A DNA stretch of 31,290 bases from Chara braunii. Taxonomy: Eukaryota; Streptophyta; Charophyceae; Charales; Characeae. The stretch spans positions 674,577-705,866 of the forward strand of contig BFEA01000342.1 in NCBI GenBank assembly GCA_003427395.1, read 5' to 3'. Position numbers and translations under genes: made by a program. Under the pieces are notes generated by a model. The model was given only the letters and a program-made list of their open reading frames with translations, made no database searches and was not told where the DNA came from. This document shows positions 9,334 to 18,850 of the stretch, in pieces (the first letter of the stretch is position 1; each line of letters starts with the position of its first letter).

Positions 9334-10235
9334 TGCGAGGCATAGGCCTCGATAAGCCCTACTCGGCCCCTACTTGCAACAGGTCGGCCGCCCTAAGTGA
9401 AGGCAGACCCGACAGACGACAAGAGGCCTATTTCTGACTACTTCGCAACTGGGGAAAATTCAGGCAGTTGCGCAGCGCCAGTTGGTTGAAGGCGCACAGG
9501 CCCTGGCCTCCTTTATCGACTTTATCTAAGTCAGGCCCTGGGCGAGATACACAGCATAGGCCCAAGTCAGACAGCGTGCAGTTGGGCACGGGTAACTGTC
9601 GGTGGCCCTGGGCCTGATTCGTTTGGTCTGAGGCTCAGCCTCTCTGGGCCTACCGGAAGCTTCTGGGCAGGGACCCAGTGCAGCCAGGCTGCACGCAAGC
9701 AGGCTGGCCACTTCCATTTAGGAAAGGTCCAGCGTACGCATTCGGCATTGGGGCACTGGCTGCTTTGTGCGCAAGTGCCGCTGCGCTATCGCTTGCCAGG
9801 CTCACGCGCTCACAGGCGAGCTGGAAGGAGCAGGCAGCCATAGCCGAGCTGCGCTGCTGTATGCTGGATGGGGCGCATTGTGGTCCTTGGGTGCAAGTGG
9901 CATCTGTGAGTTGGGGAACGAGGTTGTGAGTGATACGAGGGACATACCTGGTGCTTGACGCGTGCGGCATTGGCCGAGGTCTGCTCGTACTTGGGAAGCT
10001 GTTGACGTCATCAGTCTAGGCTAGATAGGATCTGCCATTTGTAGTCTGGGCGCCGAGCGCCAGATAGGATATCAACATTGGTTCTTCATTGATGACGATG
10101 ATGAGCTTTTGGTGTGCTCTTATTTGGTGAAACTCGTGATGCAATTCTGCTTTTGGTTCGAGGTCACAACTATCTGGTCTCATGTGTATGATGCTGTTTG
10201 ATTGCTGAAGTTCGCTATTGCTCATCTTCCTTGCA
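9334..10235 (+). repeat. Solo LTR of the element 4 family
   Basis: Aligns with the 5' LTR of element 4 (26753-27689) from TGCGAGGC at the start to GCTCAT-CTTCCTTGCA at the end, with shared blocks such as CGGCCGCCCTAAGTGAAGGC, CTACCGGAAGCTTC and GACATACCTGGTGCTTGA. The left flank is TAAAC (9329-9333) and the right flank is AAAAC (10236-10240), a 4-of-5 match expected for a target duplication. No gag or pol of that family lies beside it, so it is best read as a recombinant solo LTR. Open frames inside it are LTR sequence and not genes. Confidence 0.85.
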
Positions 10236-10902
10236 AAAACCTTGTACACAGAGTTCCAGGTGATGATCGGACACTCGTTCCTAACAGAATATAGCTAGTC
10301 CTGCTGTGCCCGGCGTCTAGGGCGGTTGCCCAGAGAACACTCACAGGTGGAGGCATTCTGTGTACTAGCCGAGTCATCGCTTAGGAGACTTTGTGGCGAG
10401 TGCCTCCTGCAAGGGACGTCGGCAGCCTCCCCGTGCTGAGCTGATGGGCCTAAAACCCTGGACCGAGGCTTTACCCTTATGCTACAGTTCCTCTTCTACT
10501 TCTTGAAGAGAATTTCCTGATTTTGAAAAATACCATACCTATGATATCGACGATACAAGGTGCGAATCAGGAAAGGGACTTGAACGGGGATTCCCGTGCT
10601 AGTGGCGCAGCACGAATCACACGCCCTACTCATGATCCTCTCTATGGTAACCCCCCTTGCTCTTCCTCTCATAAAAGGGGAGCTGCAAGAATAATGAAAG
10701 GGGTACCCCAAGGACAACCAAAAAACTGTCTAATTTTAAAATTGCTTTAATATGTTGGACCTCTCAAATGGTCTCGTTGTCTGCAATAGGGCAAAGACTG
10801 CTTTGAATCTGAATCTATTCACCTGGGTGGAATTGGGGCTGTTGTGGGGAAAACCTAAAACACACACACGCACACAAAGGGGGTCTGAAAGGGGGTCCGA
10901 AA

Positions 10903-11025
10903 TCCCCCGACAGGTGAGTGCGCTGGGGGGGCCTGGCCCCCAACCAGGGGCCCTGCCTGGCCAGGCCGACCGGGACCTTCCCCGGGCCCCTGCCGGTCAC
11001 CCGGGTGGCTCGGATCCCCACTCAG
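10903..11025 (+). other. GC-rich palindromic tract bounded by splice-like sites
   Basis: ACAG|GTGAGT at 10910-10919 is a near-ideal splice donor and CCCCACTCAG at 11016-11025 a fair acceptor, giving a possible 112-base intron (10914-11025). Inside are GGCCTGGCC (10930-10938) and its exact reverse complement GGCCAGGCC (10959-10967), plus GACCGG/CCGGTC. No convincing coding frame flanks it, so the intron reading is weak. Confidence 0.25.
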
Positions 11026-11107
11026 ATAATAACAGTGAGTGGTTGAACCAGAATCAATATCCGAAGTTCCCTCTTACTGGCAGTACAACAATAGGTTGAT
11101 CATAGCC

Positions 11108-11328
11108 ATGGCTTCCCCCTTCACCTTCTTCTCACATGCCAAGGATATGGTGGGCTACTAAGGGCCCTGTCCTCCTGTGCAAAAGACAACTCAAAGCAGC
11201 TATGGTCGCTGTTTGTCAGGCCTTCATGCCTGAATCTGTCCCGGAGCTTCCTTGATGCGGCACTACCCCAACTGGGGCCTTCCAGATGCAGCGCCTAACA
11301 AGGTGATGAAGATGGTGTCCACCATAGC
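11108..11328 (+). other. Short coding-like tract, unidentified
   Basis: ATG at 11108 sits in AGCCATGG context and opens a short frame that stops after MASPFTFFSHAKDMVGY. In another frame, about 11165-11251 reads QLKAAMVAVCQAFMPESVPE before a TGA. A further frame from 11253 reads MRHYPNWGLPDAAPNKVMKM and meets a donor-like GAG|GTAGGT at 11329. The pieces look protein-like but sit in different frames. I do not recognise the family; it may be a decayed gene fragment or chance. Confidence 0.15.
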
Positions 11329-12420
11329 GAGGTAGGTACCTCGCCAATCTCGTCCTTCGCCCCTTCCTCTTCCTCCTCAGGCTGGGCTGCTCGCCATAGA
11401 CAGGCGGAGCACCCAGGTCCTCTTTGTTCCCCCAGGGAGCTTTCTGAGTCCTGGAGATATAGCGGCCTACTTGTGTCGTGGGACTTCCAGGCCGTGCGGC
11501 CTCCAAGCAACCGGTACCTCCTCCGTTTTGGAGGGAAACATGATTAGCAGGCTGTGATATCGTCTGTACAGGCCGTAGACTCGGGCTACTTGGACAGGTA
11601 CCCACGTACCTTTAGCCTATAGCTACTGGGCCTCAATTAAATGCCAAGTTTTTGTCTTCGGCTGCTTGGCCTAGAGTACTCGATATATCTACTACCTCTT
11701 GAGCTACTTGTGTGTTTTTCCCTGCTGTTCTAAGTGTTGCGGGCCTACCCCCGCTACTTGATTGTTTTTCCCCGCTGCGACCCTCAAAGTCACGGCGCAC
11801 AGACCAGCAGGCACGCCCACCCACAGACTCAGAAAACTCGGCAGAATGCGGGAATCTCAGCAAGTCGTACATTCCAGATGCAAAACCCAGAAATCAGCAG
11901 TGTTCTCAGTCTGTGTTTTGGCGGGTCATTACATTTGTTTAGTCAACGAACTTTTGGCGAAACTTAAAAGTCTACTTTTGAAGTGAGAAGCTAATCTGTT
12001 AATGTGCCTGATGCCTGATAGGTCAGAATTCGTGTCTTAGATGTTCATTCATGTTATTGCCGTATTGCAGTTCTTCGAAGCAGGTCAGAATGACACTAAA
12101 ATGCTCTTCTGATTCAGGTCAACCTGTCGCTGATTGTCTCTGCATGTTAAGGCATGCTGCCTTATGGGGTGTTCTTTTGTGTCTTGTGTCGTGATTGGCA
12201 CCGATCAACTAGGTGAGTACTGTTGGTAAGGTGTGCTGGCAAAGCATGGCCAGCCACATTAACCACCACCCCATATGCGACTGTGATGGTTATATCACAG
12301 GGCCTCTATTTTTCAGTTGGTCTATTGGATGGGCAATCCCTCAACAGCCACAGTTTTTCCTTCAGTTGCAGGAACCGGGTGACACCCAGAGGTTGGTCAA
12401 GATAACGAAGTGGTGTTTAA

Positions 12421-12727
12421 ACCACCACCAATGAGAGTATGGACTTAATATGGTGGCAATGCAAACATGATTTAGAACCACTGGGACTGAAATGTTGTGG
12501 CTTGTTCTGCCAATGCTGCATGCTTGTGGGTTGTGCACGGCTGAAAAATGAACTCAGGCAGATCATACACATTATGGCATTCAACGTCCATCTGTTTCTT
12601 GAGACCGCTGAAGATCTGCACGACTGGGAGAAGTGGTTGTTCTGGATGTGCAGAAGTTTACTGTTCCTGGTGGTGTACCTGCTTATCCTTGTGCTCCCAT
12701 ACACCAGATGGCAAGAGAGACTTCCTG
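12421..12727 (+). other. Possible exon of an unidentified membrane protein
   Basis: Open from just after TAA at 12418 to a strong donor-like CTTCCTG|GTGAGT at 12728. The reading gives about 100 residues with a Cys-rich part (LKCCGLFCQCC), an acidic amphipathic part (ETAEDLHDWEKWLFWM) and a hydrophobic run (SLLFLVVYLLILVLPY) that would span a membrane. A faintly similar EAFEKWLAVVV string occurs near 13540. Acceptors near 12922 and 12943 do not extend the frame. There is no family match I can name and chance is possible. Confidence 0.2.
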
Positions 12728-14171
12728 GTGAGTGTTGCTGGCACATGGTTTCTTAGGGTGTAGTCAAACAAAAGACTTTCTGTATGCATTTGGGTGTAAT
12801 TATGTGCATACTCATCAGTGGTAGTGCTTTCTTACCTTTTGTGGAGTCAAAATACATGGCTGCTGCAGGATGCAAGAATAGTGGATTGTCAAGTCAACAT
12901 TTCCCTCATGTCTTGTGTGCAGGTGCTTCTCTTTGTCTTACAGGATGGTGAAGAAGACATCATGGCAACTGTGTGGGTTTCTTAACTCCGTTGCTAAACC
13001 ACCAGTATGTTCGAGCCTTTCTCCTACGAGGCTCACTGTGCTGCGTGCCAAAGAAAAACGAACTGGTGCGAGCACAGTTTTGGTTGGCGATGCCAGCCCA
13101 CTTTGGACCGGTGCTCAGTGTTTACTTTCAGGGTTATGTTCTCTTGAGTGTTACCTTTTGCCTGGGGTGCAAAATGCTTATCGAAACACTCTAAACATTG
13201 ATATGTCAAGACTAGGCAGTCAATAAGGGATCGTAAAATGCCTCCCATCAGCATAATGGTCAATTGTGTTATTAAGCTGCTAAACCAAGTCAAGGGTGGT
13301 CCTTTGGGGAGTTTGATCAAACTTACTGGAACGATAGACAGAAAATGCCCAGTGCAAGGATGCAATTGTAAATCATGAGCGCCTCAGTCGTGTCAGATAG
13401 GGAAAAAGAGAAAAAAAAGAACATTTAGGGTGTCAATTTGTGAAACACACATGAAGCGAAATGGGTGTGTGGAGTGGTTTGTGGTGCTGTATTTGTAAAC
13501 ATCTCAAACTCCCCAAGGCTTCTGGCTGTAGACAAGCAATCTGTGGAAGCCTTCGAGAAGTGGTTGGCCGTTGTGGTGGGTACAAATAGACCTACGGTTA
13601 GAAACGTTGGCTTGGCAAAGAAATAGGCTCAGATTTAGTGGCGGCCTCAAAACCACCAGTATGGACAGGCTGATTTTTCAGCTGAAGGAAAAAATGCGGT
13701 TGAATATGAAGTGAAACAGCCACAGGTATGCCGGTACATGGAAACCAGAGCCTCCTTGTGCATGACTGCCAGTTCCGAAGGAAGCTACTGGCGCGGCTGG
13801 TTTAAACCACTGGTGAAAAATAGAGCCTTGATGTTTCCACTTGAATGAATTTGGACAGGAGCCACCAGACCCGTTCGGCCCAGCGCCTCACGGCTCGTAT
13901 ATGACTGCAACTTTCGGAAGTACTGGTGGTTTAAACCCAGAAAAACGAGCAGGTTGCCAATTAGGTCAGATGACACGAGGCCCTGGATTGCTGTTGTAGG
14001 CCTGTCATGGCCCTAGGTGAACCTGCAGGTAAAAACATTGGTTTGGCGAAACAGGCTCAGAAGTGCCCGCAGTTTAAACCAGCAAACACCCTCAACCTGG
14101 CCGAATATATCGGGCAGATGACAAAAGGCCCACCTGGATCACCATCGTGAGGTAATTATTGTGGTGTATTG

Positions 14172-15420
14172 TGAAACGGTATTCACCTGTTAGCAGTAGC
14201 GAATGCAGATCCCAGGGTTCGATCCCTAGTCCTTACCTTGCCCGTGTACAGTATCTGTGTCGACCCCAGGAGTTGAACCCACGACCTGTGTCTGTTCCCA
14301 CAGTTGGTAGACTGTCATAGAGTCTGTAGATTGTAGGGTTCGATCTGTAGACCTGTCGAATAGTGGTCTTAGGGAGTTGTAGAAGTCGTAGCTGTAGGAC
14401 CTCTGAAAGGTCAAGGTCGTAGCTGCTACAGTATCCGAAAGGCCAGGACTGAAACTTCCGGAAGGTCCTGGTACTGGCCTTTCGAAGCTGCTCACGTTTA
14501 GGCTGAGGCAAGTGGGCAAGTGGTGGAGTCCACCCGTGCTGAGTCAGCAGTCCCAGTCCCAGTCAGTCCTAGTCTAGTCAAGCAAGTACCGTATGGGACT
14601 GTGTGCACCACGGGCATGGGAAAGGGGCAGACCAACGAGATACAGAAGCATAAATCAAGAGGCAGCGCCCAGCCATTCATTCATTCCTGCGTAAGCCATG
14701 CGGAAGCGCTGCCACAGCGACTTGTGCGAGGTGGTCTGCAGTGAGCCNNNNNNNNNNNNNNNNNNNNNNNNNNNNNNNNNNNNNNNNNNNNNNNNNNNNN
14801 NNNNNNNNNNNNNNNNNNNNNNNNNNNNNNNNNNNNNNNNNNNNNNNNNNNNNNNNNNNNNNNNNNNNNNNNNNNNNNNNNNNNNNNNNNNNNNNNNNNN
14901 NNNNNNNNNNNNNNNNNNNNNNNNNNNNNNNNNNNNNNNNNNNNNNNNNNNNNNNNNNNNNNNNNNNNNNNNNNNNNNNNNNNNNNNNNNNNNNNNNNNN
15001 NNNNNNNNNNNNNNNNNNNNNNNNNNNNNNNNNNNNNNNNNNNNNNNNNNNNNNNNNNNNNNNNNNNNNNNNNNNNNNNNNNNNNNNNNNNNNNNNNNNN
15101 NNNNNNNNNNNNNNNNNNNNNNNNNNNNNNNNNNNNNNNNNNNNNNNNNNNNNNNNNNNNNNNNNNNNNNNNNNNNNNNNNNNNNNNNNNNNGCGTGTGG
15201 GATATCCAGGGTGATCCTGTGTGCGAACAGCAGCGTTGAGTGAGTGACGAACAGAGATTTGTACAGGCGCTGATGCGCCATAGCCATTTGAAGTGAACTT
15301 GTATCTGAACTGCATTCTTGGTTACTATATCTCTGAGTTTTGAGTGGGCGCTTGTCGCCAGTTTGCTGCGCAACCTGTTTACATGCATGAGAAGTGTGAA
15401 AGATAGCGAGTCTGCTTGCA
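14172..15420 (+). repeat. 5' LTR of element 2 (contains assembly gap)
   Basis: Aligns to the 3' LTR at 22385-23305 on both sides of the gap (14172-14747 and 15193-15420). It ends GTCTGCTTGCA directly before the primer-binding site. The TATA position reads CATAAATC (14649-14656) where the 3' LTR has TATAAATC, so this copy's promoter may be weakened. Confidence 0.93.
14748..15192. other. Assembly gap (445 N) inside the 5' LTR
   Basis: The bases missing between GTGAGCC and GCGTGTGGG occupy only about 118 bases in the 3' LTR (22960-23077) and about 111 in the element 1 LTR (8325-8435). The gap length is therefore probably not real. Proteins predicted across it are artefacts. Confidence 0.85.
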
Positions 15421-15421
15421 T

Positions 15422-15433
15422 TGGTATCAGAGC
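15422..15433 (+). promoter_or_regulatory. Primer-binding site of element 2
   Basis: TGGTATCAGAGC, one base after the 5' LTR end. This is the usual plant-retrotransposon PBS complementary to the 3' end of initiator tRNA-Met, where minus-strand cDNA synthesis is primed. Confidence 0.93.
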
Positions 15434-15944
15434 TGGTACCCGCTATTCCACGCGTCGTCGCCGTTCAGGAGAAGTCCGCCATAGCTGACCAGCGTAAGAA
15501 GAAGGACGCCGCGCTTACCTATAAGAAGACAACGGCGAGAGCGAGAGCGAGAGAGAGAGAGACAGAGAGAGAGAGAGACGAGGGATACAAGATTGGTTCA
15601 CCACGTACCTGCATTGAGAGAGAGAGAGAGAGAGAGAGAGAGGAGCGATACAAGATTGGCTGTCACGTACCTGTGAAGACCATCGTGCAGTTCCACGAGG
15701 AAGAAGAAGGCGGCCATAGCCGCGGAGCTCAACCACATAGTGCCGAAGGAGGAGAAAGAGAGGTCAAAGGGAGAGATCGAGGAGAGAAGTGAAGTGGAGG
15801 AAGAANAANNNNAANANNAAAAAAAAAAAAAAAANNNAAANANAANACAGACGGGGTNAANAAGGAGGCGAGNNNGANAAAGGGAAGGAAAATGGTGGCG
15901 ANGAAGGGGAANCCNGCCGCCATAGCCGAACCGGAGTTTATCGA

Positions 15945-16103
15945 AGTTGATCGGGAGTTGACCGGGCGTCGATCGGAGTTGATCGGGCCGGGCGTTGATC
16001 GGAGTTGATCGGGAGTTGACCGGACTTTGACCGGGAGTTGACTGCGGCGTTGACCAAGCGTTGACCAAGGCATTGACCAGGACTGTTGACCACGATTTTG
16101 ACC
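15945..16103 (+). repeat. Degenerate GTTGAC(C/T) / GTTGATCGG tandem array
   Basis: Short units GTTGATCGGGAGTTGACCGG and GTTGACCAAGC recur. TTGAC followed by C or T occurs about nine times in roughly 150 bases; this is the core of the W-box bound by WRKY factors. It has no counterpart at the matching place in element 1. Confidence 0.7.
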
Positions 16104-16462
16104 AAGCTGGAGCCGGTATAATCTCGCCAAGCCTTCAGCCTATCCCCTCGCCCTATGGATGTGCACACACCCGGTGGTACTTGCTGAGTCAAGTCTGTCT
16201 GTCTCTTCTTTCTACATCGAGTCTCTTCTGTCCAGGTGATAGGACTCTGTGGATGAAGGATAGGGCCTTGTTGACCAAACCCACACGGGTTGAGTAGGGC
16301 TAAAGGCTGTGTCTGACGACTCGACTGTCCCGGAGGACACAAACCCTCCCAAGGACCGGTACTGACCGGCGGGCTGCTCGATGTGGCATGGTAGGCCCAA
16401 AATCCGAGTTGTGGGCTGCACAACAGGCCGTCTAAGTCTTGAGAGGACCTGCTGATCGCTTT

Positions 16463-16514
16463 GTCCTGTTTGCGACGTTAAGGAATTCCTGAGGAGTTAC
16501 AAGGGATCTCCTTA
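16463..16514 (+). promoter_or_regulatory. Conserved hairpin block in the leader (element 2 copy)
   Basis: GTCCTGTTTGCGACGTTAA at 16463-16481, then TGAGGAG (16490-16496), an 11-base loop and CTCCTTA (16508-16514). The second hairpin matches element 1 exactly in the stem, with one loop change. The first hairpin is weaker here because the 5' arm reads CTTTG. Confidence 0.6.
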
Positions 16515-16693
16515 AATGCCTCCTAATCAGCAATAGTGACAGCCTTAGTTTAGGTCTAGGCTAGTGACCCTAGTTGACAGGATCCTGTCCGGAATTGTAA
16601 GTCCTTAGATCGAGTCAGTAGGTCTTGTCCGTCAAGGGGGTAGAGTCTAAGTGGTGAGGAGTGGAACCGTTGCTCAGTTGTGCACCTGACACC

Positions 16694-18613
16694 ATGGCTG
16701 ACACACGTGGTGGGAAGAATACTACCCCTTACACCCAGGCTCAAGAGGAGCAATTCGTTGCCATTCTGAGAGAGAGAAGGGAGAAGAAGGAGAAGGAGCT
16801 CCTCAAACAGGCGAAGCTAAAGGTGATAGCGGAGGAGCAGGCAGCGAAGAAGAAAAAGTTGGAGGAGGAGATGTTAAGATTGCAGCAGGAGGAGGAAGAG
16901 AAAAGGAAGGCTGCTAAAGAAGAAGAAGCAACAGAGGAGGAAGAAAGAGAAGAAGAACCCCTTGAAAGGAGGCGTGGGGGAGACAGAGGAGAGAGCAGTG
17001 GCACGAAGGAGGAGGACAAATGGATGGAGAAGAAGATCAGCGAGTGGGTAGCTAATTTATCATTGGGAGAAGACGAAGATTCACTGTTGTACGTGCCCCA
17101 GGAGGAGAAGGAAGCATTTGCTAGGGAGCTGGAAGCTATGCAAGATCCCCTGGTCCGCCAGACGCTAGAAAATGAAAAGAGCTTGGAGTGGAAACTGCGC
17201 CTGGCAAGGGAAGAGAAGAGGAGGAGGGAGGAGGCCAACCGGATGGCCAAAGAAGTGGAGAAGGTTCAGGCGTGTAGGCGGGAAGTGCAAGCGCAAGAAG
17301 AAACCCCTGCCAACTTAGATAAGATCCTGGGGTATTTGGAGGTCTTGAGTCGGGCCTGGCTTGAAGAGCATCAGGCCAATAAGGGTCAAGAGGTGACCAT
17401 TCACGCCATACGGAGCGGATTTAGAGAGTTCGCGCGACGTGGTGACCCACGTCGGGACCGAAGTTAGGAGGTTGAAGGAAGGTGCAGAGAAGTTCTGCGC
17501 AGGTGCCATTGAAGGCGCCAAGTAGTGGCCGAAGTTGAAGTGCGTCCCCGCAAGGAGCTTGTCACGCTCAAATTCCGTGACTCATATAGCGAGAAAAATG
17601 ACGATAGTTTTGATAATTGGGAGGCTAGCATTAACACATATGTGTACCTACAGCATATCGCCCCTGAGGAACAAGTCCTCGTAGCCTTCCATGCATTGAA
17701 GGATGACGCGGCCAGTTTCGCCTGGTCCCTTGCTTGCGCAGCCGATTGTGAGCACAATATGGTTGCGCACTCCAGGCTCACCCCTCTTTCCACTTTCCTC
17801 AAACTCCTGCGAGAGAGGTTCGCGGACATCACAAGGGGCGTTCGGGTCTCTGACAAGCTCCAGACCATCCACTCACGACAGTGGAGGAGTGCGCGAAAAG
17901 CTGTCATGGACGACTTGGTAGTCGTCCCAGACCAGTTATTTTATCGTGCCATGCTAGAGCCCCTGCGAGGGCATTTCTTTGATAAGACCCAACAGACCAA
18001 CATTACGTATGATGCGTTGAGTAGGGAAGTGGTCCTGTTTGAGGCGAAGTCCATGCCAGTTTCCACTTTCTTCCACAAGGACTTGGATAAGGGAAAGAAG
18101 TGGAAAGGTCGTACCATCTTCGGCCAGGTCAGGGCCAAGGATCACTTGATCCTTACTTTAGATGAAGGTGGTACTGACGAAGTCCCCTACAGTCAGATAG
18201 AGTGGGGGCTAGAGAAGGAGGACAACTGTATGGGCCAAGGGAGGACCTATGTTGCTGTCACGGCTGGAGGGAGGGCGCGAGGTAGAGGAGGAGGCCAGGG
18301 CCGAAGGGGCCAGGCCACGGGCGGTCGAGGACCGGGCGCACAGGGGGTTGGCGGCCAAAGGAACCGCCAAGAGGGAGGTAGGGGTCAAGGTCCCCCGTCA
18401 AATCGTCAAGGTCCTACTCGGTCCCCGCAGCGGCGAGGTGGAGGATCACCTCAGAGGAGAGGGGGTTGGCACCCAGGTTGGCCACAAGGCCGACCTTGGG
18501 AAGATTTGGGCCTGGAGCAGCGTATGGACCAGGGTCAGTGCATCTATTGCGGTGACCCGGCCCATATCATTAAATATTGTCCTAAGTACAGAGAGGCCCG
18601 ATGGGCTGCCTAA
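16694..18613 (+). pseudogene. gag: gag of element 2 (broken)
   Basis: The start chosen is ATG 16694 in ACACCATGG context, matching element 1. Codons 1-258 (to TAG at 17465) are a charged coiled-coil region rich in Glu, Lys and Arg; a frame change near 17440 explains that early end, and a TAG at 17522 follows. The frame 17525-18613 is open and holds the capsid-like domain (FDNWEASINTY, FLKLLRERFAD, QTIHSRQW), a Gly/Arg/Gln-rich linker and the zinc knuckle CIYCGDPAHIIKYC at 18539-18580 (CX2CX4HX4C), which would bind element RNA. A few residues before LFYRAM are deleted relative to element 1. The frame stops at TAA 18611; protease lies in another frame. Confidence 0.9.
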
Positions 18614-18644
18614 GAGTCAAAAGGCAGCCGCCGGTAGGGGTTGC

Positions 18645-18816
18645 AACTGCCCCTACGACTAGGCTATGTGGGGAAGTGAACGCGCGCGAACAAAAAACTC
18701 CCACACCACATGAGCCTTCGGCAGAGGTTGCAGGCCAACTGCCCCTACTACTAGGCCATGTGGGGAAGCGAGCGCACGCGAACAGAAAACTCCCACACCA
18801 CATGAGCCTTCGGCAG
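18645..18816 (+). repeat. 92-bp tandem duplication between knuckle and protease
   Basis: AACTGCCCCTAC at 18645 recurs at 18737. The copies (18645-18736 and 18737-18816) include CATGTGGGGAAG and ACTCCCACACCACATGAGCC and differ at roughly 8 of 80 positions. Element 1 has a single copy. As 92 is not a multiple of three, it shifts the reading frame. Confidence 0.9.
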
Positions 18817-18850
18817 AAAAAGCGTCTCTCTAGGCACTTCCCTCACAGGC

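Larger units (their letters stand above)
10236..14167. other. Unassigned region between solo LTR and element 2
   Basis: About 3.9 kb without a gene I can identify. It holds a GC-rich palindromic tract (10903-11017), a short possible coding tract (11108-11328), a possible exon (12421-12727) and a 1.7-kb stretch with four GTTTAAAC palindromes and several AAACCACCAGTA strings. A short repeat GTTTTTCCC(T/C)GCTG occurs at about 11714 and 11764. Neither LTR family is present here. Confidence 0.5.
15434..16693 (+). other. 5' leader of element 2
   Basis: About 1.26 kb between PBS and gag ATG. It contains two copies of GATACAAGATTGG..TCACGTACCTG flanking GA microsatellites (15588-15613 and 15646-15673), an ambiguous N/A-rich low-quality tract (15806-15915), a GTTGAC tandem array (15945-16100) and the block shared with element 1 from about 16130. 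An open frame of 123 codons at its start is Arg/Glu-rich microsatellite translation and is not counted as a gene. Confidence 0.8.

Noticed and set aside
9650-9970. 106-codon minus-strand frame
   Set aside because: It lies within the solo LTR, has no motif, and the matching frame is not kept in the element 4 LTR.
10555-10640. Possible minus-strand tRNA (GTTCAAGTCCC B-box-like)
   Set aside because: The T-arm sides do not pair and no acceptor or anticodon stem can be drawn.
11216-11605. 129-codon minus-strand frame
   Set aside because: No recognisable domain. The Arg/Lys-rich part is the complement of CTTCCTCTTCC repeats, and overlapping frames are open too.
12915-13226. 103-codon and 73-codon overlapping frames
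   Set aside because: They are read in conflicting frames with no shared motif; acceptor sites upstream do not continue either frame.
14655-15421. Minus- and plus-strand frames spanning the N gap
   Set aside because: They consist mostly of unknown residues and lie inside an LTR; the gap length is probably wrong.
15584-15675. CRISPR-like pair of repeats (GATACAAGATTGG twice)
   Set aside because: Only two copies, separated by GA microsatellite; this is a local duplication in a eukaryotic element.
15421-15792. 123-codon frame starting at the PBS
   Set aside because: It starts in the primer-binding site and is Arg/Glu microsatellite translation; the gag start is clearly at 16694.
16741-17250. 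169-codon Ser-rich minus-strand frame
   Set aside because: Antisense of the Glu/Lys-rich gag N-terminus; Ser and Leu runs are the complement of GAA/GAG/AAG codons.
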